NCBI GenBank assembly: GCA_963669295.1
Contig: OY769938.1
Location: 1,488,001-1,552,000 of the forward strand
Direction: 5' to 3'
Source: G963669295 sp963669295
Lineage (GTDB): Bacteria > Bacteroidota > Bacteroidia > Flavobacteriales_D > CALLUQ01
Length of the DNA stretch: 64,000 nt
Position numbers and translations under genes: made by a program. Under the pieces are notes generated by a model that saw nothing but the letters and a program-made list of their open reading frames with translations, had not been told where the DNA came from and did no database searches. Positions 1 to 7,883 of the stretch are shown here, in pieces; within the stretch, counting starts at the first letter, position 1, and each line of letters starts with the position of its first letter.

Positions 1-123
1 TCTCTGAGTGATGCTCACTGCCTTAAAAGGGGAGTATTGTATCGAAGAGCGGGCAGGCGGGGAAGACCGGAAGGGCGATTCGATTTCGAACGTAGAGCAG
101 TTTCCAGAACAAAGTACAAGAGA

Positions 124-190
124 AAACCCAGCCAGGAATCCCCGGCACTCCTAACCGTCGGCCGGGATAAACTTCTCTCCCTGGCGTTTT
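124..190. other. Nested inverted-repeat structure of unknown function
   Basis: Three nested complementary pairs are visible: AAAAC (124-128) with GTTTT (186-190), GCCAGG (131-136) with CCTGGC (180-185), and CCCGGC (141-146) with GCCGGG (161-166). The whole can fold into a roughly 65-nt stem-loop that ends in a short T run on the plus strand. It might be a terminator for a gene left of the window or a structured RNA element. Positions 1-250 otherwise contain no convincing gene. Confidence 0.35.
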
Positions 191-214
191 GTTCCGATAG
201 CTATCGGAACAAAA
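187..214. repeat. 28-bp perfect palindrome with CCGATAGCTATCGG core
   Basis: The 28 bases are self-complementary without a spacer: TTTTGTTCCGATAG followed by its exact reverse complement. Such extragenic palindromes recur in Bacteroidota intergenic regions. Here it lies next to the terminator of the tRNA gene. Confidence 0.6.
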
Positions 215-240
215 AACCCAGACGCTTACGGTCTGGGTTA
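211..240 (-). terminator. Rho-independent terminator of tRNA-Arg
   Basis: Read on the minus strand, AACCCAGAC, a 7-nt loop and GTCTGGGTT form a perfect 9-bp stem (239-231 with 223-215), followed by TTTT. It starts 14 nt beyond the tRNA 3' end, as expected for a tRNA terminator. Confidence 0.75.
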
Positions 241-252
241 GGTACTACTTCG

Positions 253-324
253 TAGCCCCGCTAGGAATCGAACCTAGATCAAAAGTTTAGGAAACTTCTA
301 TTCTATCCATTGAACTACGGGGCC
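253..324 (-). tRNA. tRNA-Arg (anticodon CCT)
   Basis: The minus strand folds as a tRNA. A 7-bp acceptor stem (GGCCCCG with CGGGGCT, ending in a G-T pair) is present, along with the T-arm AGGTTCGATTCCT and the anticodon loop TTCCTAA, which gives anticodon CCT and decodes AGG. The discriminator base is A. CCA is not encoded. A terminator hairpin follows at 211-240. Confidence 0.93.
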
Positions 325-507
325 AATGATAATTGTGCCGTCAAATTTAGTGTATATCTTTTTTAAATGCTCCTTTCCAAATCCTGATTTTACTTTTTGC
401 CTCAACATGCTGCTCTATGAACAAATGCTATTGCTCAGCAAAAACACCGTAAAAACCGAAATATTTGCTATCTTATCATCAAGCGATCCCCAAGCCTTTA
501 AATCAAA

Positions 508-1932
508 ATGGAACAAGAAGAAAAAGTACTGTTCAACACGGTAAGCACCAAACTCCTCACAAACGAAGATCGGGCCTTGTTCAACAAAGCCATTGCCCAC
601 TTCAACCTCGAAGAATATCAACAAGCACTGGAAATCCTGAAAAACCTGGCCCTAAAATTGGCTTCGCCCAGGGTGTTGCTCAATTATGGTTATTTATTGT
701 ACCTCCACGAACATTACAAAGAGGCCCTTAAAGTGTTTCGACACATCATTGAGTTAAATCCTTACTTCATCGAAGCCTACCTCAATGCCTTCAAAACCTG
801 CCTGGCACTCAACGACATTCCCCAAGCCCGAAAGTATTGCGACGGTGCCTACCGACTGGCACCTCACCGCCACGATGTAATTCAGGCCAAAGCCCTGTTT
901 TATTTCGAAACCGATGAAATAGAACTGTTCCTCCGCACCATGGGGACCACCATTCCCACGCATCAACAAGGTGCACTCAAAGAAGAAGAGCTGCAAAAAA
1001 TAAAAGACAATGCCAGCATCCTCATCGGCAATAAAAAAATCAGTGCCATGATCACCGTGTTTGCCAACACCGGATTACGCAGCATCTTAATAGGCTATCG
1101 CGATGTCAACAATACCCTCAAAAAACCTACCTGCACCTATAAATGGCACCCGTTGCGTCAACTCGAAAAAGAGGCCATTGCCATCGAGCCATTAACCATC
1201 GATGAAGAAGTAGGCATGATCGGCTATCGCGTTAACGGATTGGAGCAAACGGAAAATGAGCAAGAAGAAATTCTCGGCTTTTTAGTGGCCGAATTTCAAT
1301 TCGAACAGCTCGAAGAACAACACAAAGACGACTTTGCCGGTATCATGCTGGTAGATGCCGACAAGCAAATGAGAACAGCCCCTAAAAAAGTGCATGTGCA
1401 TGAATTGTTAGCGTTTCCCGAGGGCGACCTGGTAGATCTGTATCAAGACATGCTCTTTCCCAAAGCCAATTACACCATGAGCCAAAACACCAATGCCCCC
1501 AAAGTATTCCTTTCCTTTGCCAGCGAAGATTATTCCATTGCCGAACACGTGTTTAAAACATTGCGAAAAAGTGGTATTGATGCCTGGAAGCACGATGAGT
1601 CACTCATCATTGGTGACGATTACGACGACAAAATAGATGAGGCCATCAAAACCTCCGATTTTGCCATTGTGTTCTTATCTGCCACCTCTGTCAACAAAGT
1701 GGGCTATGTATCAAAAGAGTTCCGAAAAATATTGGATGCCGCCAAACACCGGCCCCTGGGGTTTCCCTTTGCACTTCCCCTAAAAATAGACGATTGCGAA
1801 GTACCAAAAGCATTTGCCAAATTCCATTGGCTGGAAATTACCAACAACCAGGAGGAAATAACACAAGGGCTCGTTCAGCAAATCAAGGAGCAATACCAGG
1901 TAATTACCAAAACCGATAATACAAGGCATTAG
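508..1932 (+). CDS. TPR-TIR domain protein, candidate NADase or immune effector
   Basis: This 474-residue soluble protein has helical TPR-like repeats at about residues 24-140 and a middle region of about 180 residues that I cannot place. A TIR domain follows from residue 332 (KVFLSFASEDYS) to about 455. The TIR domain keeps the pattern expected of enzymatic bacterial TIRs: the SF.SEDY start, GxDAWKHDESLIIG, FAIVFLSATSV and YVSKEFR, in which E404 aligns with the catalytic glutamate of NAD-cleaving TIRs. Bacterial TIR proteins often act in anti-phage defence by depleting NAD or making a cyclic ADP-ribose signal, but signalling or scaffold roles are also possible. No partner gene is visible: the tRNA lies upstream and a convergent T9SS cargo gene overlaps its stop by 4 bp. 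Domain calls are firm; the function is inferred. Confidence 0.85.
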   Translation: MEQEEKVLFNTVSTKLLTNEDRALFNKAIAHFNLEEYQQALEILKNLALKLASPRVLLNYGYLLYLHEHYKEALKVFRHIIELNPYFIEAYLNAFKTCLALNDIPQARKYCDGAYRLAPHRHDVIQAKALFYFETDEIELFLRTMGTTIPTHQQGALKEEELQKIKDNASILIGNKKISAMITVFANTGLRSILIGYRDVNNTLKKPTCTYKWHPLRQLEKEAIAIEPLTIDEEVGMIGYRVNGLEQTENEQEEILGFLVAEFQFEQLEEQHKDDFAGIMLVDADKQMRTAPKKVHVHELLAFPEGDLVDLYQDMLFPKANYTMSQNTNAPKVFLSFASEDYSIAEHVFKTLRKSGIDAWKHDESLIIGDDYDDKIDEAIKTSDFAIVFLSATSVNKVGYVSKEFRKILDAAKHRPLGFPFALPLKIDDCEVPKAFAKFHWLEITNNQEEITQGLVQQIKEQYQVITKTDNTRH

Positions 1933-2681
1933 TGATGCAGCAACACCTTCTTGCTAAAAATGCCGTTATCGTGCTCTACCCGTAGCAGGTAAACGCCAGT
2001 TGGATAAGGTGTTGTCGTTATGAAAAGCTGCTGTTGCCCGATAGCAGTAACCAGTTGTTGCCCCTGCAAATCATACAACGAGCAGTTCATTGGCGAATCG
2101 CCAGTTACTTTAATTTGATCGTTCAACAGCAACACTTCAATATCGCTATTGCTAAGTTGCTGCACGCCATTGGCAATGTTTACATGACAATCTTTGGTAG
2201 CCGATAACGGATAAAAAACACTTCCCACCACTGTTTGACACCCGTCTACCGTCGCATACCCGGCAGCACCAACATCGCAATAATGCGCTTCTCCCACAAC
2301 TTGCGGAGTGCCATGTATAAGCACCTGGTATTTAAAACTCACCGCACAAGCAGCGCTTAATAGGTGGGTATCTCCACCAGCACTTACTGGTATGGTATCA
2401 TTATTATTCACAAAGCCATAACCAATCCGGTACAAACAATTGGGCACCGATACATCGGAGATCACAAACTTCATGGCTACACCAGTAAGAAAATTATGGA
2501 ATGCCCCATCTACCTCTATTTCATACTTATAGCAACTGGTATCCGTAGTATAAATACTTCCGGGAGCATGTAGAATAGAATCAGTAACAGGTACGCCAAC
2601 CGTGTATTGCAGTTGTGCATGAGCACCGCCAAAAGCCAATAAAAATAAAAGACAAATAAAATGAATACGACAGCAGTTCAT
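1929..2681 (-). CDS. Secreted protein with T9SS sorting domain
   Basis: This 250-residue protein starts with a signal peptide (ICLLFLLAFGGAHAQ). From about residue 178 it ends in a type IX secretion C-terminal domain, recognisable by the SLYDLQGQQLV, PTGVYLLRV and SKKVLLHH segments. It should cross the inner membrane by Sec and the outer membrane by the T9SS, which removes the C-terminal domain. The central part is Cys- and Tyr-containing and looks like a beta-rich extracellular domain. I do not recognise the family and propose no activity. It converges on the TPR-TIR gene with a 4-bp overlap of the stop codons, so the two are unlikely to be co-regulated. Confidence 0.75.
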   Translation of the reverse strand: MNCCRIHFICLLFLLAFGGAHAQLQYTVGVPVTDSILHAPGSIYTTDTSCYKYEIEVDGAFHNFLTGVAMKFVISDVSVPNCLYRIGYGFVNNNDTIPVSAGGDTHLLSAACAVSFKYQVLIHGTPQVVGEAHYCDVGAAGYATVDGCQTVVGSVFYPLSATKDCHVNIANGVQQLSNSDIEVLLLNDQIKVTGDSPMNCSLYDLQGQQLVTAIGQQQLFITTTPYPTGVYLLRVEHDNGIFSKKVLLHH

Positions 2682-2714
2682 ATTACATAGACGCAGTCAC
2701 TACAAAAGGTTGCG

Positions 2715-4786
2715 TTAACTCACCTCACTTCCCCCAGGAAAGTCTTTGGTAGGGGCAACAAATGCCAACTCACCCGCTTCGTTTTCGGCCATCAAGATCA
2801 TGCCTTGCGACTCTACCCCACGAATTTTCCGCGGAGCTAGGTTAATCAACACACTTACCTTTTTACCCACCACCTCTTCGGGGGTATAATGTTCGGCAAT
2901 GCCCGATACCACCGTGCGAGTATCCACCCCGGTATTAATGGTAAGCTTCAACAGCTTGTCGGCCTTCTCTACCTTTTCGGCCGCCAACACCTCTCCTACC
3001 CGAATGTCGAGCTTCGTAAAATCGTCGAACGTAATTTCAGGCTTGGCTGGCTTCGCAGTGGTTGCGCTGGCCGTAGGCGTTATTTTGCTTGCTTCCATTT
3101 TCTTGCGTTGGTCTTCAATAATACTGTCTTCTAACTTAGAAAACAGCAATGCAGGTTTGTTCAGTGCATGGTTGGCCGTCAACAAATCATCACGGCCCGC
3201 ATCGGCCCACACCAGTGGTGTAAGGTTGAGCATATCCCACAGCTTGTGGCTGGAGAATGGAATGAACGGCTCAAACACGATTGCCAAATTAGCGGTCATC
3301 TGTAAAGCAATGTTCATGATGGTTTTTACACGCCCTTCATCGGTCTTGATCAGCTTCCAGGGCTCGGTATCAGCCAAATATTTATTGCCCGCCTCGGCCA
3401 GCTTCATTGCTTCCGCTTGCGCTTCGCGAAAGCGGTACTGCTCAATGAGCGCTCCAATTTTTTCAGGGGCAGCAGCAGCAGCAGCCAAAACTTCCTGATC
3501 AATAGCCTCCAACGCGCCTCGCTCTGGCACCTTGCCCTCAAAATATTTGTTAGTCAGCACCAACGATCGGTTCACAAAGTTGCCATACTTGGCCACCAGC
3601 TCATTGTTCACTCGATCTACCCAACCTTTCCAGGTAAACTCACTGTCGCGGCTTTCGGGGGCAATGCTGTTAAGGGTATAGCGCAACTCGTCGGCCTTAT
3701 CGGGGAAATCGTTGAAATACTCCAACACCCACACTGCCCAGTTGCGAGAGGTGCTCAGCTTTTCGCCTTCCAAATTTAAAAAGGCATTGGCCGGCACATT
3801 GGTAGGCAACACATAATCGCCATGCGCCTTCAATAAAATAGGAAAGATGATGCAGTGAAACACAATGTTATCTTTCCCTATAAAATGCACCAATTTGGTG
3901 TCTTTGTCTTTCCAATACGGCTCCCAGTCTTTACCATGATCGGCCGCCCATTGCCGGGTAGCAGAGATATAACCAATAGGCGCATCTAACCACACATACA
4001 ATACCTTGCCATCAGCCCCCTCTAGCGGCACCTTTACCCCCCAATCCAAATCGCGGGTCATGGCACGTGCCTGCAAGCCACCGTCAATCCAACTTTTGCA
4101 TTGGCCCAACACATGGTTCTTCCATTGCTTCGGGTCGTGATGCTGCTCGCCATCCAATATACCATCTTCAATCCATGGCTTCAACCACGCCTCATGCCGA
4201 TCCATAGGCAGGTACCAATGTGAGGTTTCCTTCATCACCGGAGTGTTGCCACTTAGCGTAGACTTAGGGTTGATCAGGTCGGTAGGACTTAACGCACTGC
4301 CACACTTTTCGCACTGGTCGCCATAAGCCCCTTCATTGTGGCACTTAGGGCACTTCCCAATGATGTAACGATCGGCCAAAAACTGTTGATGCTCCTCGTC
4401 GTAATATTGCTTAGAAGTGTTTCAATGAAAGCGCCTTTGTTGTGCAGTGTCTTAAAAAAATCAGACGCTGTTTCGTGGTGCAACTGCGATGAGGTACGAT
4501 GATAAATATCGAAGTTAATGCCCAATAACTCGTAGCCTGTTTTAAGTTGCTCGTGGTACTTATCTACGATTTCTTGTGGGTCAATGCCCTCCTTTTTCGC
4601 CTGTATGGTAATGGCAGCACCGTGCTCGTCGCTGCCGCAAACGTACAACACATCTTTGCCCAACTGGCGTAAATAACGTACATACACATCGGCAGGCAGG
4701 TAAGCTCCTGCAATATGACCAATGTGTGAAGGGCCATTCGCGTATGGAAGGGCCGAAGTAATGGTATATCGTTTGGGTTCGCTCAA
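2715..4786 (-). CDS. metG: Methionyl-tRNA synthetase, interrupted by an apparent 1-nt deletion
   Basis: MetRS charges tRNA-Met. The 5' part encodes the Rossmann fold with HIGH at residues 21-24. After codon 121 (near 4418-4423) the frame is lost: the ORF runs AFIETLLSN, whereas the next frame down gives the expected TSKQYYDEEHQQFLADRY. The 3' part carries the zinc knuckle (CPKC...CEKC), the KMSKS equivalent GEKLSTSRN, the anticodon-binding helices and a C-terminal Trbp111-like tRNA-binding domain (FTKLDIRVGEV). The span of 2072 nt is one base short of 691 codons, so one added base restores a full-length protein. The likely site is the TTT run at 4420-4422. The site is not a known slippery heptamer. 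metG is normally essential, so a sequencing error is the leading explanation, a real lesion the alternative. Confidence 0.9.
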
Positions 4787-4812
4787 CGTTTCGTTTATTT
4801 GTAACTTGCGCG

Positions 4813-4820
4813 CAAAGATA
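4813..4820 (-). promoter_or_regulatory. Candidate -7 box for metG
   Basis: The minus strand reads TATCTTTG, a full match to the Bacteroidota -7 consensus TAnnTTTG, 26 nt upstream of the metG start codon. No clear TTG is seen at the -33 position. Confidence 0.45.
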
Positions 4821-4858
4821 AGTAAAGAATATGGGATTTGTACCCCGTTAGTGCCGTT

Positions 4859-5755
4859 ATGATAACCCCAAAATCACTCCAGCCAGGCGATAAAGTTGCC
4901 CTCATTTCCACCGCTCGCAAAATTGAGCGTGAAACGGTGCAACCAGCCGTTGCTATGCTTGAGCGATGGGGATTGCAAGTAGTGATGGGGCAACACCTGT
5001 TTGCCGAACACCACCAATTTGCGGGAACCGATGCCCAACGAGCAGCCGACCTGCAACAGGCCATCAACGATCCCTCCATTCGCGCCATCATCTGCGCCCG
5101 CGGAGGCTATGGCACCGTACGCCTACTCGATCACATCGATTTCTCGGCACTTGCCAACGACCCCAAATGGATTGCCGGCTACAGCGATGTAACTGCACTC
5201 CATGCACACATCCACACCAACTACGGCATAGAAACGCTGCACTCCACCATGCCTGTAAACTTCCCCACCAATACCCCCGAAGCACTGGCATCATTACAGT
5301 TTGCCCTCTTTGGCAGCCCTATCGACCACAGTGCCCCGGCACATGCCATGAACCGCAATGGCCATTGCGAAGGTGAAGTAGTAGGCGGCAACCTCTCCAT
5401 CCTATACAGCCTCAACGGCAGTAACTCCGCCATCAATACACAGGGGAAAATATTGTTTTTGGAAGATTTAGACGAGTACCTCTATCATGTAGATCGTATG
5501 ATGATGAACCTCCAGCGCAGCGGCATGCTGCACCAACTGGCGGGGTTAATAGTAGGGGGCATGAGCGACATGAACGACAATATCATCCCCTTTGGGAAAA
5601 CAGCAGAAGAAATCATTTGGGAACATGTAGCAGCATACGATTATCCGGTGTGTTTTAACTTTCCGGTAGGGCACCTGCCCGACAACCGTACCCTTATTGT
5701 AAGCAGAAAGGCGAAACTTACTGTGGGAACACAAGTAAACCTCGCCTTTCAATAG
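4859..5755 (+). CDS. LD-carboxypeptidase, S66 family (LdcA/MccF-like)
   Basis: The 298-residue product belongs to serine peptidase family S66, which trims the L,D-bond of peptidoglycan tetrapeptides during murein recycling; MccF relatives cleave microcin C instead. The N-terminus LQPGDKVALISTARKIE is typical of LdcA. The nucleophile is S109 in GYSDVTALH, with supporting motifs ARGGYGTVRLLD, ILFLEDLDEY (Glu) and PVGHLPDN (His). No signal peptide is present, so the enzyme is cytoplasmic. A TTG codon at 4838 would extend the frame by seven residues, but the ATG at 4859 matches the usual start of the family. It diverges from metG, and the 3' end faces the DUF4412 gene. Confidence 0.88.
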   Translation: MITPKSLQPGDKVALISTARKIERETVQPAVAMLERWGLQVVMGQHLFAEHHQFAGTDAQRAADLQQAINDPSIRAIICARGGYGTVRLLDHIDFSALANDPKWIAGYSDVTALHAHIHTNYGIETLHSTMPVNFPTNTPEALASLQFALFGSPIDHSAPAHAMNRNGHCEGEVVGGNLSILYSLNGSNSAINTQGKILFLEDLDEYLYHVDRMMMNLQRSGMLHQLAGLIVGGMSDMNDNIIPFGKTAEEIIWEHVAAYDYPVCFNFPVGHLPDNRTLIVSRKAKLTVGTQVNLAFQ

Positions 5756-5772
5756 ATCTTATGTAATAGCGA

Positions 5773-6414
5773 CTAACGCTCGAACTTTCCGTATCCTTCA
5801 GGAATCTTAAACAAGCCGTCTTCCAACTTCTTCTCGGTAATCTTCTTCACATCCAATAACGACACTACCGTACCATCCAACTTCTTCTCTTCGCCACGCA
5901 TTGGGAAAACACCCCCTGCATCTTCAATTTGCAAGAAATATACCGCCTGCTTGTCTTTACGGTTCAATGTTTTTAGCAAGGGAATGAAGAAATCAAAATT
6001 CTTCTTTGCAGCCCAATAAGAGATCACACGATCTTCCGATTTATTGGTCACCTTCCACTCTGCACATTGATACCCGTGCATTTCTTTGCGGTTTTTCAAC
6101 TTGGCCACCTGCACAGCAACCGGTTTCATGGGGCGCTTGTTAGGCACTTCCATATACACCTTTTGCTCAATGCTCAATGCCGTTACCGAATTGGCCTTGG
6201 TATCTACCAACATAATGCCTTGTACGGTGCCTTTGGTACCCACCTCTTCAATGCGCACATTATCTCCCTTCACATAATATTTATAGGTAGTATTAACAGT
6301 TCCTACGGTCTTGGTAAACTCAATAATCCCTTCAAACGACTGAGCCGTTATTGTGGCCACACTCAACAAAACCGTCAAAACCACGAGTCCTGATTTCATC
6401 AGTAACTTTTTCAT
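5773..6414 (-). CDS. DUF4412-type exported protein
   Basis: This 213-residue protein has a cleavable signal peptide (residues 1-24, ending ATITAQ) and a single domain resembling DUF4412, a LolA-like beta fold of the Bacteroidota periplasm. Segments such as SFEGIIEFTKTV, YYVKGDNVRIE, GTVQGIMLVDTKANSV and MHGYQCAEWKV are characteristic of the family. Its biochemical role is unknown; the fold suggests lipid or hydrophobic ligand handling. It is monocistronic, facing the LD-carboxypeptidase gene and diverging from yraN. Confidence 0.7.
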   Translation of the reverse strand: MKKLLMKSGLVVLTVLLSVATITAQSFEGIIEFTKTVGTVNTTYKYYVKGDNVRIEEVGTKGTVQGIMLVDTKANSVTALSIEQKVYMEVPNKRPMKPVAVQVAKLKNRKEMHGYQCAEWKVTNKSEDRVISYWAAKKNFDFFIPLLKTLNRKDKQAVYFLQIEDAGGVFPMRGEEKKLDGTVVSLLDVKKITEKKLEDGLFKIPEGYGKFER

Positions 6415-6530
6415 AATCGCAGATTTTAATTAATATTCGAACTAAAGATAAAATTTTTTAACAAGTTAACTGACAGGAGTTAGCCAACTATTGTGCCAAA
6501 AAGTTTTAATTATTTGTTAAAATCAATAAG

Positions 6531-6887
6531 ATGGCCGAACACAACATTACCGGAGCAAAGGGCGAAGCACAAGCATGCCAACACCTTCAAAGTAAGGGGT
6601 ATATACTGTTGGAGCAAAATTGGCGTTGGAGCAGGGCCGAAGTAGACATCATTGCGCAACACCACAACACGTTGGTGGTAGTAGAAGTAAAAACACGCAG
6701 CACCGAAGCCTTTGGTGAAGTCGAACAGGAAGTAACATTGCAACAGCAAAAAGCCATTGTAAAAGTAGCCAATGCCTATGTAGAAGCTCGTGAGCTGGAC
6801 CTTGAAGTGCGGTTCGATATCATTGCCATTGTAACCACCACAGGCGAGCTAAAACACATTGAAGACGCCTTTCGTGCTATGCCCTAA
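6531..6887 (+). CDS. YraN/UPF0102 family nuclease-like protein
   Basis: The 118-residue protein matches the UPF0102 family, which has a restriction-endonuclease-like fold. The signature residues are present: G8xxGE12A near the N-terminus, W33-S-R-A-E37-V-D39-I-I-A, and VVVEVKTR with E52 and K54 forming the D-ExK type metal site. Members are linked to DNA processing in some bacteria but have no settled role. It is followed after 38 bp by the pseudouridine synthase gene, which has its own -7 box. Confidence 0.88.
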   Translation: MAEHNITGAKGEAQACQHLQSKGYILLEQNWRWSRAEVDIIAQHHNTLVVVEVKTRSTEAFGEVEQEVTLQQQKAIVKVANAYVEARELDLEVRFDIIAIVTTTGELKHIEDAFRAMP

Positions 6888-6898
6888 ACAAAGTTTAC

Positions 6899-6906
6899 TA
6901 CCTTTG
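6899..6906 (+). promoter_or_regulatory. Candidate -7 box for the pseudouridine synthase gene
   Basis: TACCTTTG matches TAnnTTTG and ends 19 nt before the ATG at 6926. A -33 TTG is not evident at the usual distance. Confidence 0.45.
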
Positions 6907-6925
6907 TGCCCCATTTTAAACGGCC

Positions 6926-7765
6926 ATGAAGCAATCAGGGAATAAAAAAACAGGCAAAAAAAGCTACCCTCCTAAAAAACAAGGATGGAAGAACAAAGCC
7001 GGCAAAGGCAACCAGGGCAGCAAAAGCAAGCCACGCAAAAGCACCTATGCCGACGACAATAAGATTCGTCTTAACCGCTACATTGCCAATGCTGGAGTAT
7101 GCTCTCGTCGCGAAGCCGATGTGATCATTACCACCGGAGCCGTTACCGTAAATGGTAAGATTGTTACCGAACTAGGGGTAAAAGTAGACCGCAGTGATGT
7201 GGTAAAGGTAAATGGCGAAAAAATTCGTGCCGAGCAGCCACAATACCTGTTGATGAACAAACCCAAAGACTTCATCACCACTGTAAACGATCCTCAGGGT
7301 CGTAAAACAGTAATGCACCTCGTACGCAGGGCCTGCAAAGAACGCATATACCCTGTAGGGCGATTAGATCGCGATACCACCGGGCTATTGTTGTTCACCA
7401 ACGATGGCGATTTGGCCAAACGACTCACCCACCCTAAGCACCGCATCAAAAAGGTATACCACGTATTTACTGAAAAAAATGTGAAAGCCGAGCACTTGAA
7501 GCAATGGACTGAAGGCATAGAGCTGGAAGACGGTTTTATTAAAGCCGATGCCGTGAGTTATGTAAAAGACAACAAAAAACAAGTGGGCATTGAGTTACAC
7601 TCAGGCAAAAACAGGATTGTGCGTCGTATGTTCGAACACTTTGGCTACAAAATTAAACGCCTGGACCGGGTGTACTTTGCCGGCCTTACCAAAAAAGACT
7701 TGCCGCGCGGCAAATACCGCTTTCTTTCCCAGCAAGAAATTACCTTGCTGAAAATGATCAAATAA
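6926..7765 (+). CDS. RluB/RsuA-family 23S rRNA pseudouridine synthase
   Basis: The 279-residue enzyme has a Lys/Gly-rich basic tail (residues 1-45), an S4 RNA-binding domain (about 46-95, IRLNRYIANAGVCSRREAD) and a pseudouridine synthase catalytic domain. The active-site motif GRLDRDTTGLLLF places the catalytic aspartate at D148. RluB/RluE/RluF relatives modify 23S rRNA and RsuA modifies 16S rRNA; the single S4 domain plus long C-terminal segment fits RluB best. The basic N-terminal extension is common in Bacteroidota homologues. The exact target site cannot be read from the sequence. Confidence 0.87.
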   Translation: MKQSGNKKTGKKSYPPKKQGWKNKAGKGNQGSKSKPRKSTYADDNKIRLNRYIANAGVCSRREADVIITTGAVTVNGKIVTELGVKVDRSDVVKVNGEKIRAEQPQYLLMNKPKDFITTVNDPQGRKTVMHLVRRACKERIYPVGRLDRDTTGLLLFTNDGDLAKRLTHPKHRIKKVYHVFTEKNVKAEHLKQWTEGIELEDGFIKADAVSYVKDNKKQVGIELHSGKNRIVRRMFEHFGYKIKRLDRVYFAGLTKKDLPRGKYRFLSQQEITLLKMIK

Positions 7766-7838
7766 GCGGTTAAAATAAGTACCACCCATTTCTCGTTTTA
7801 AACATCAGGCTCGTGATAAAATATTACGGGCACAACAT

Positions 7839-7866
7839 TTGCAAGGAACTATTTGATTTACCTTTC
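7839..7866 (+). promoter_or_regulatory. Candidate promoter for the AsmA-like gene
   Basis: TTG at 7839-7841, a 17-nt spacer and TACCTTTC at 7859-7866 (one mismatch to TAnnTTTG) lie 18 nt before the ATG at 7884. Confidence 0.4.
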
Positions 7867-7883
7867 AAGCCCTTATTCGCAGT

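Noticed and set aside
37..255. Arg-rich 72-codon frame at the left edge
   Set aside because: It runs through the palindrome and the tRNA terminator, has no start context and its composition is unlike the neighbouring genes.
1929..2681. T9SS cargo protein as partner of the TPR-TIR gene
   Set aside because: It is convergent, exported and has no defence-related domain; the 4-bp overlap of stop codons is the only link.
3468..3486. (CAG)n trinucleotide run
   Set aside because: It encodes an alanine run within metG and does not disturb the frame.
2899..3498. 199-codon plus-strand frame
   Set aside because: It is antisense to metG and has no recognisable domain.
4410..4430. Programmed ribosomal frameshifting in metG
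   Set aside because: There is no slippery heptamer, no strong downstream structure was seen, and MetRS is not known to be expressed this way.
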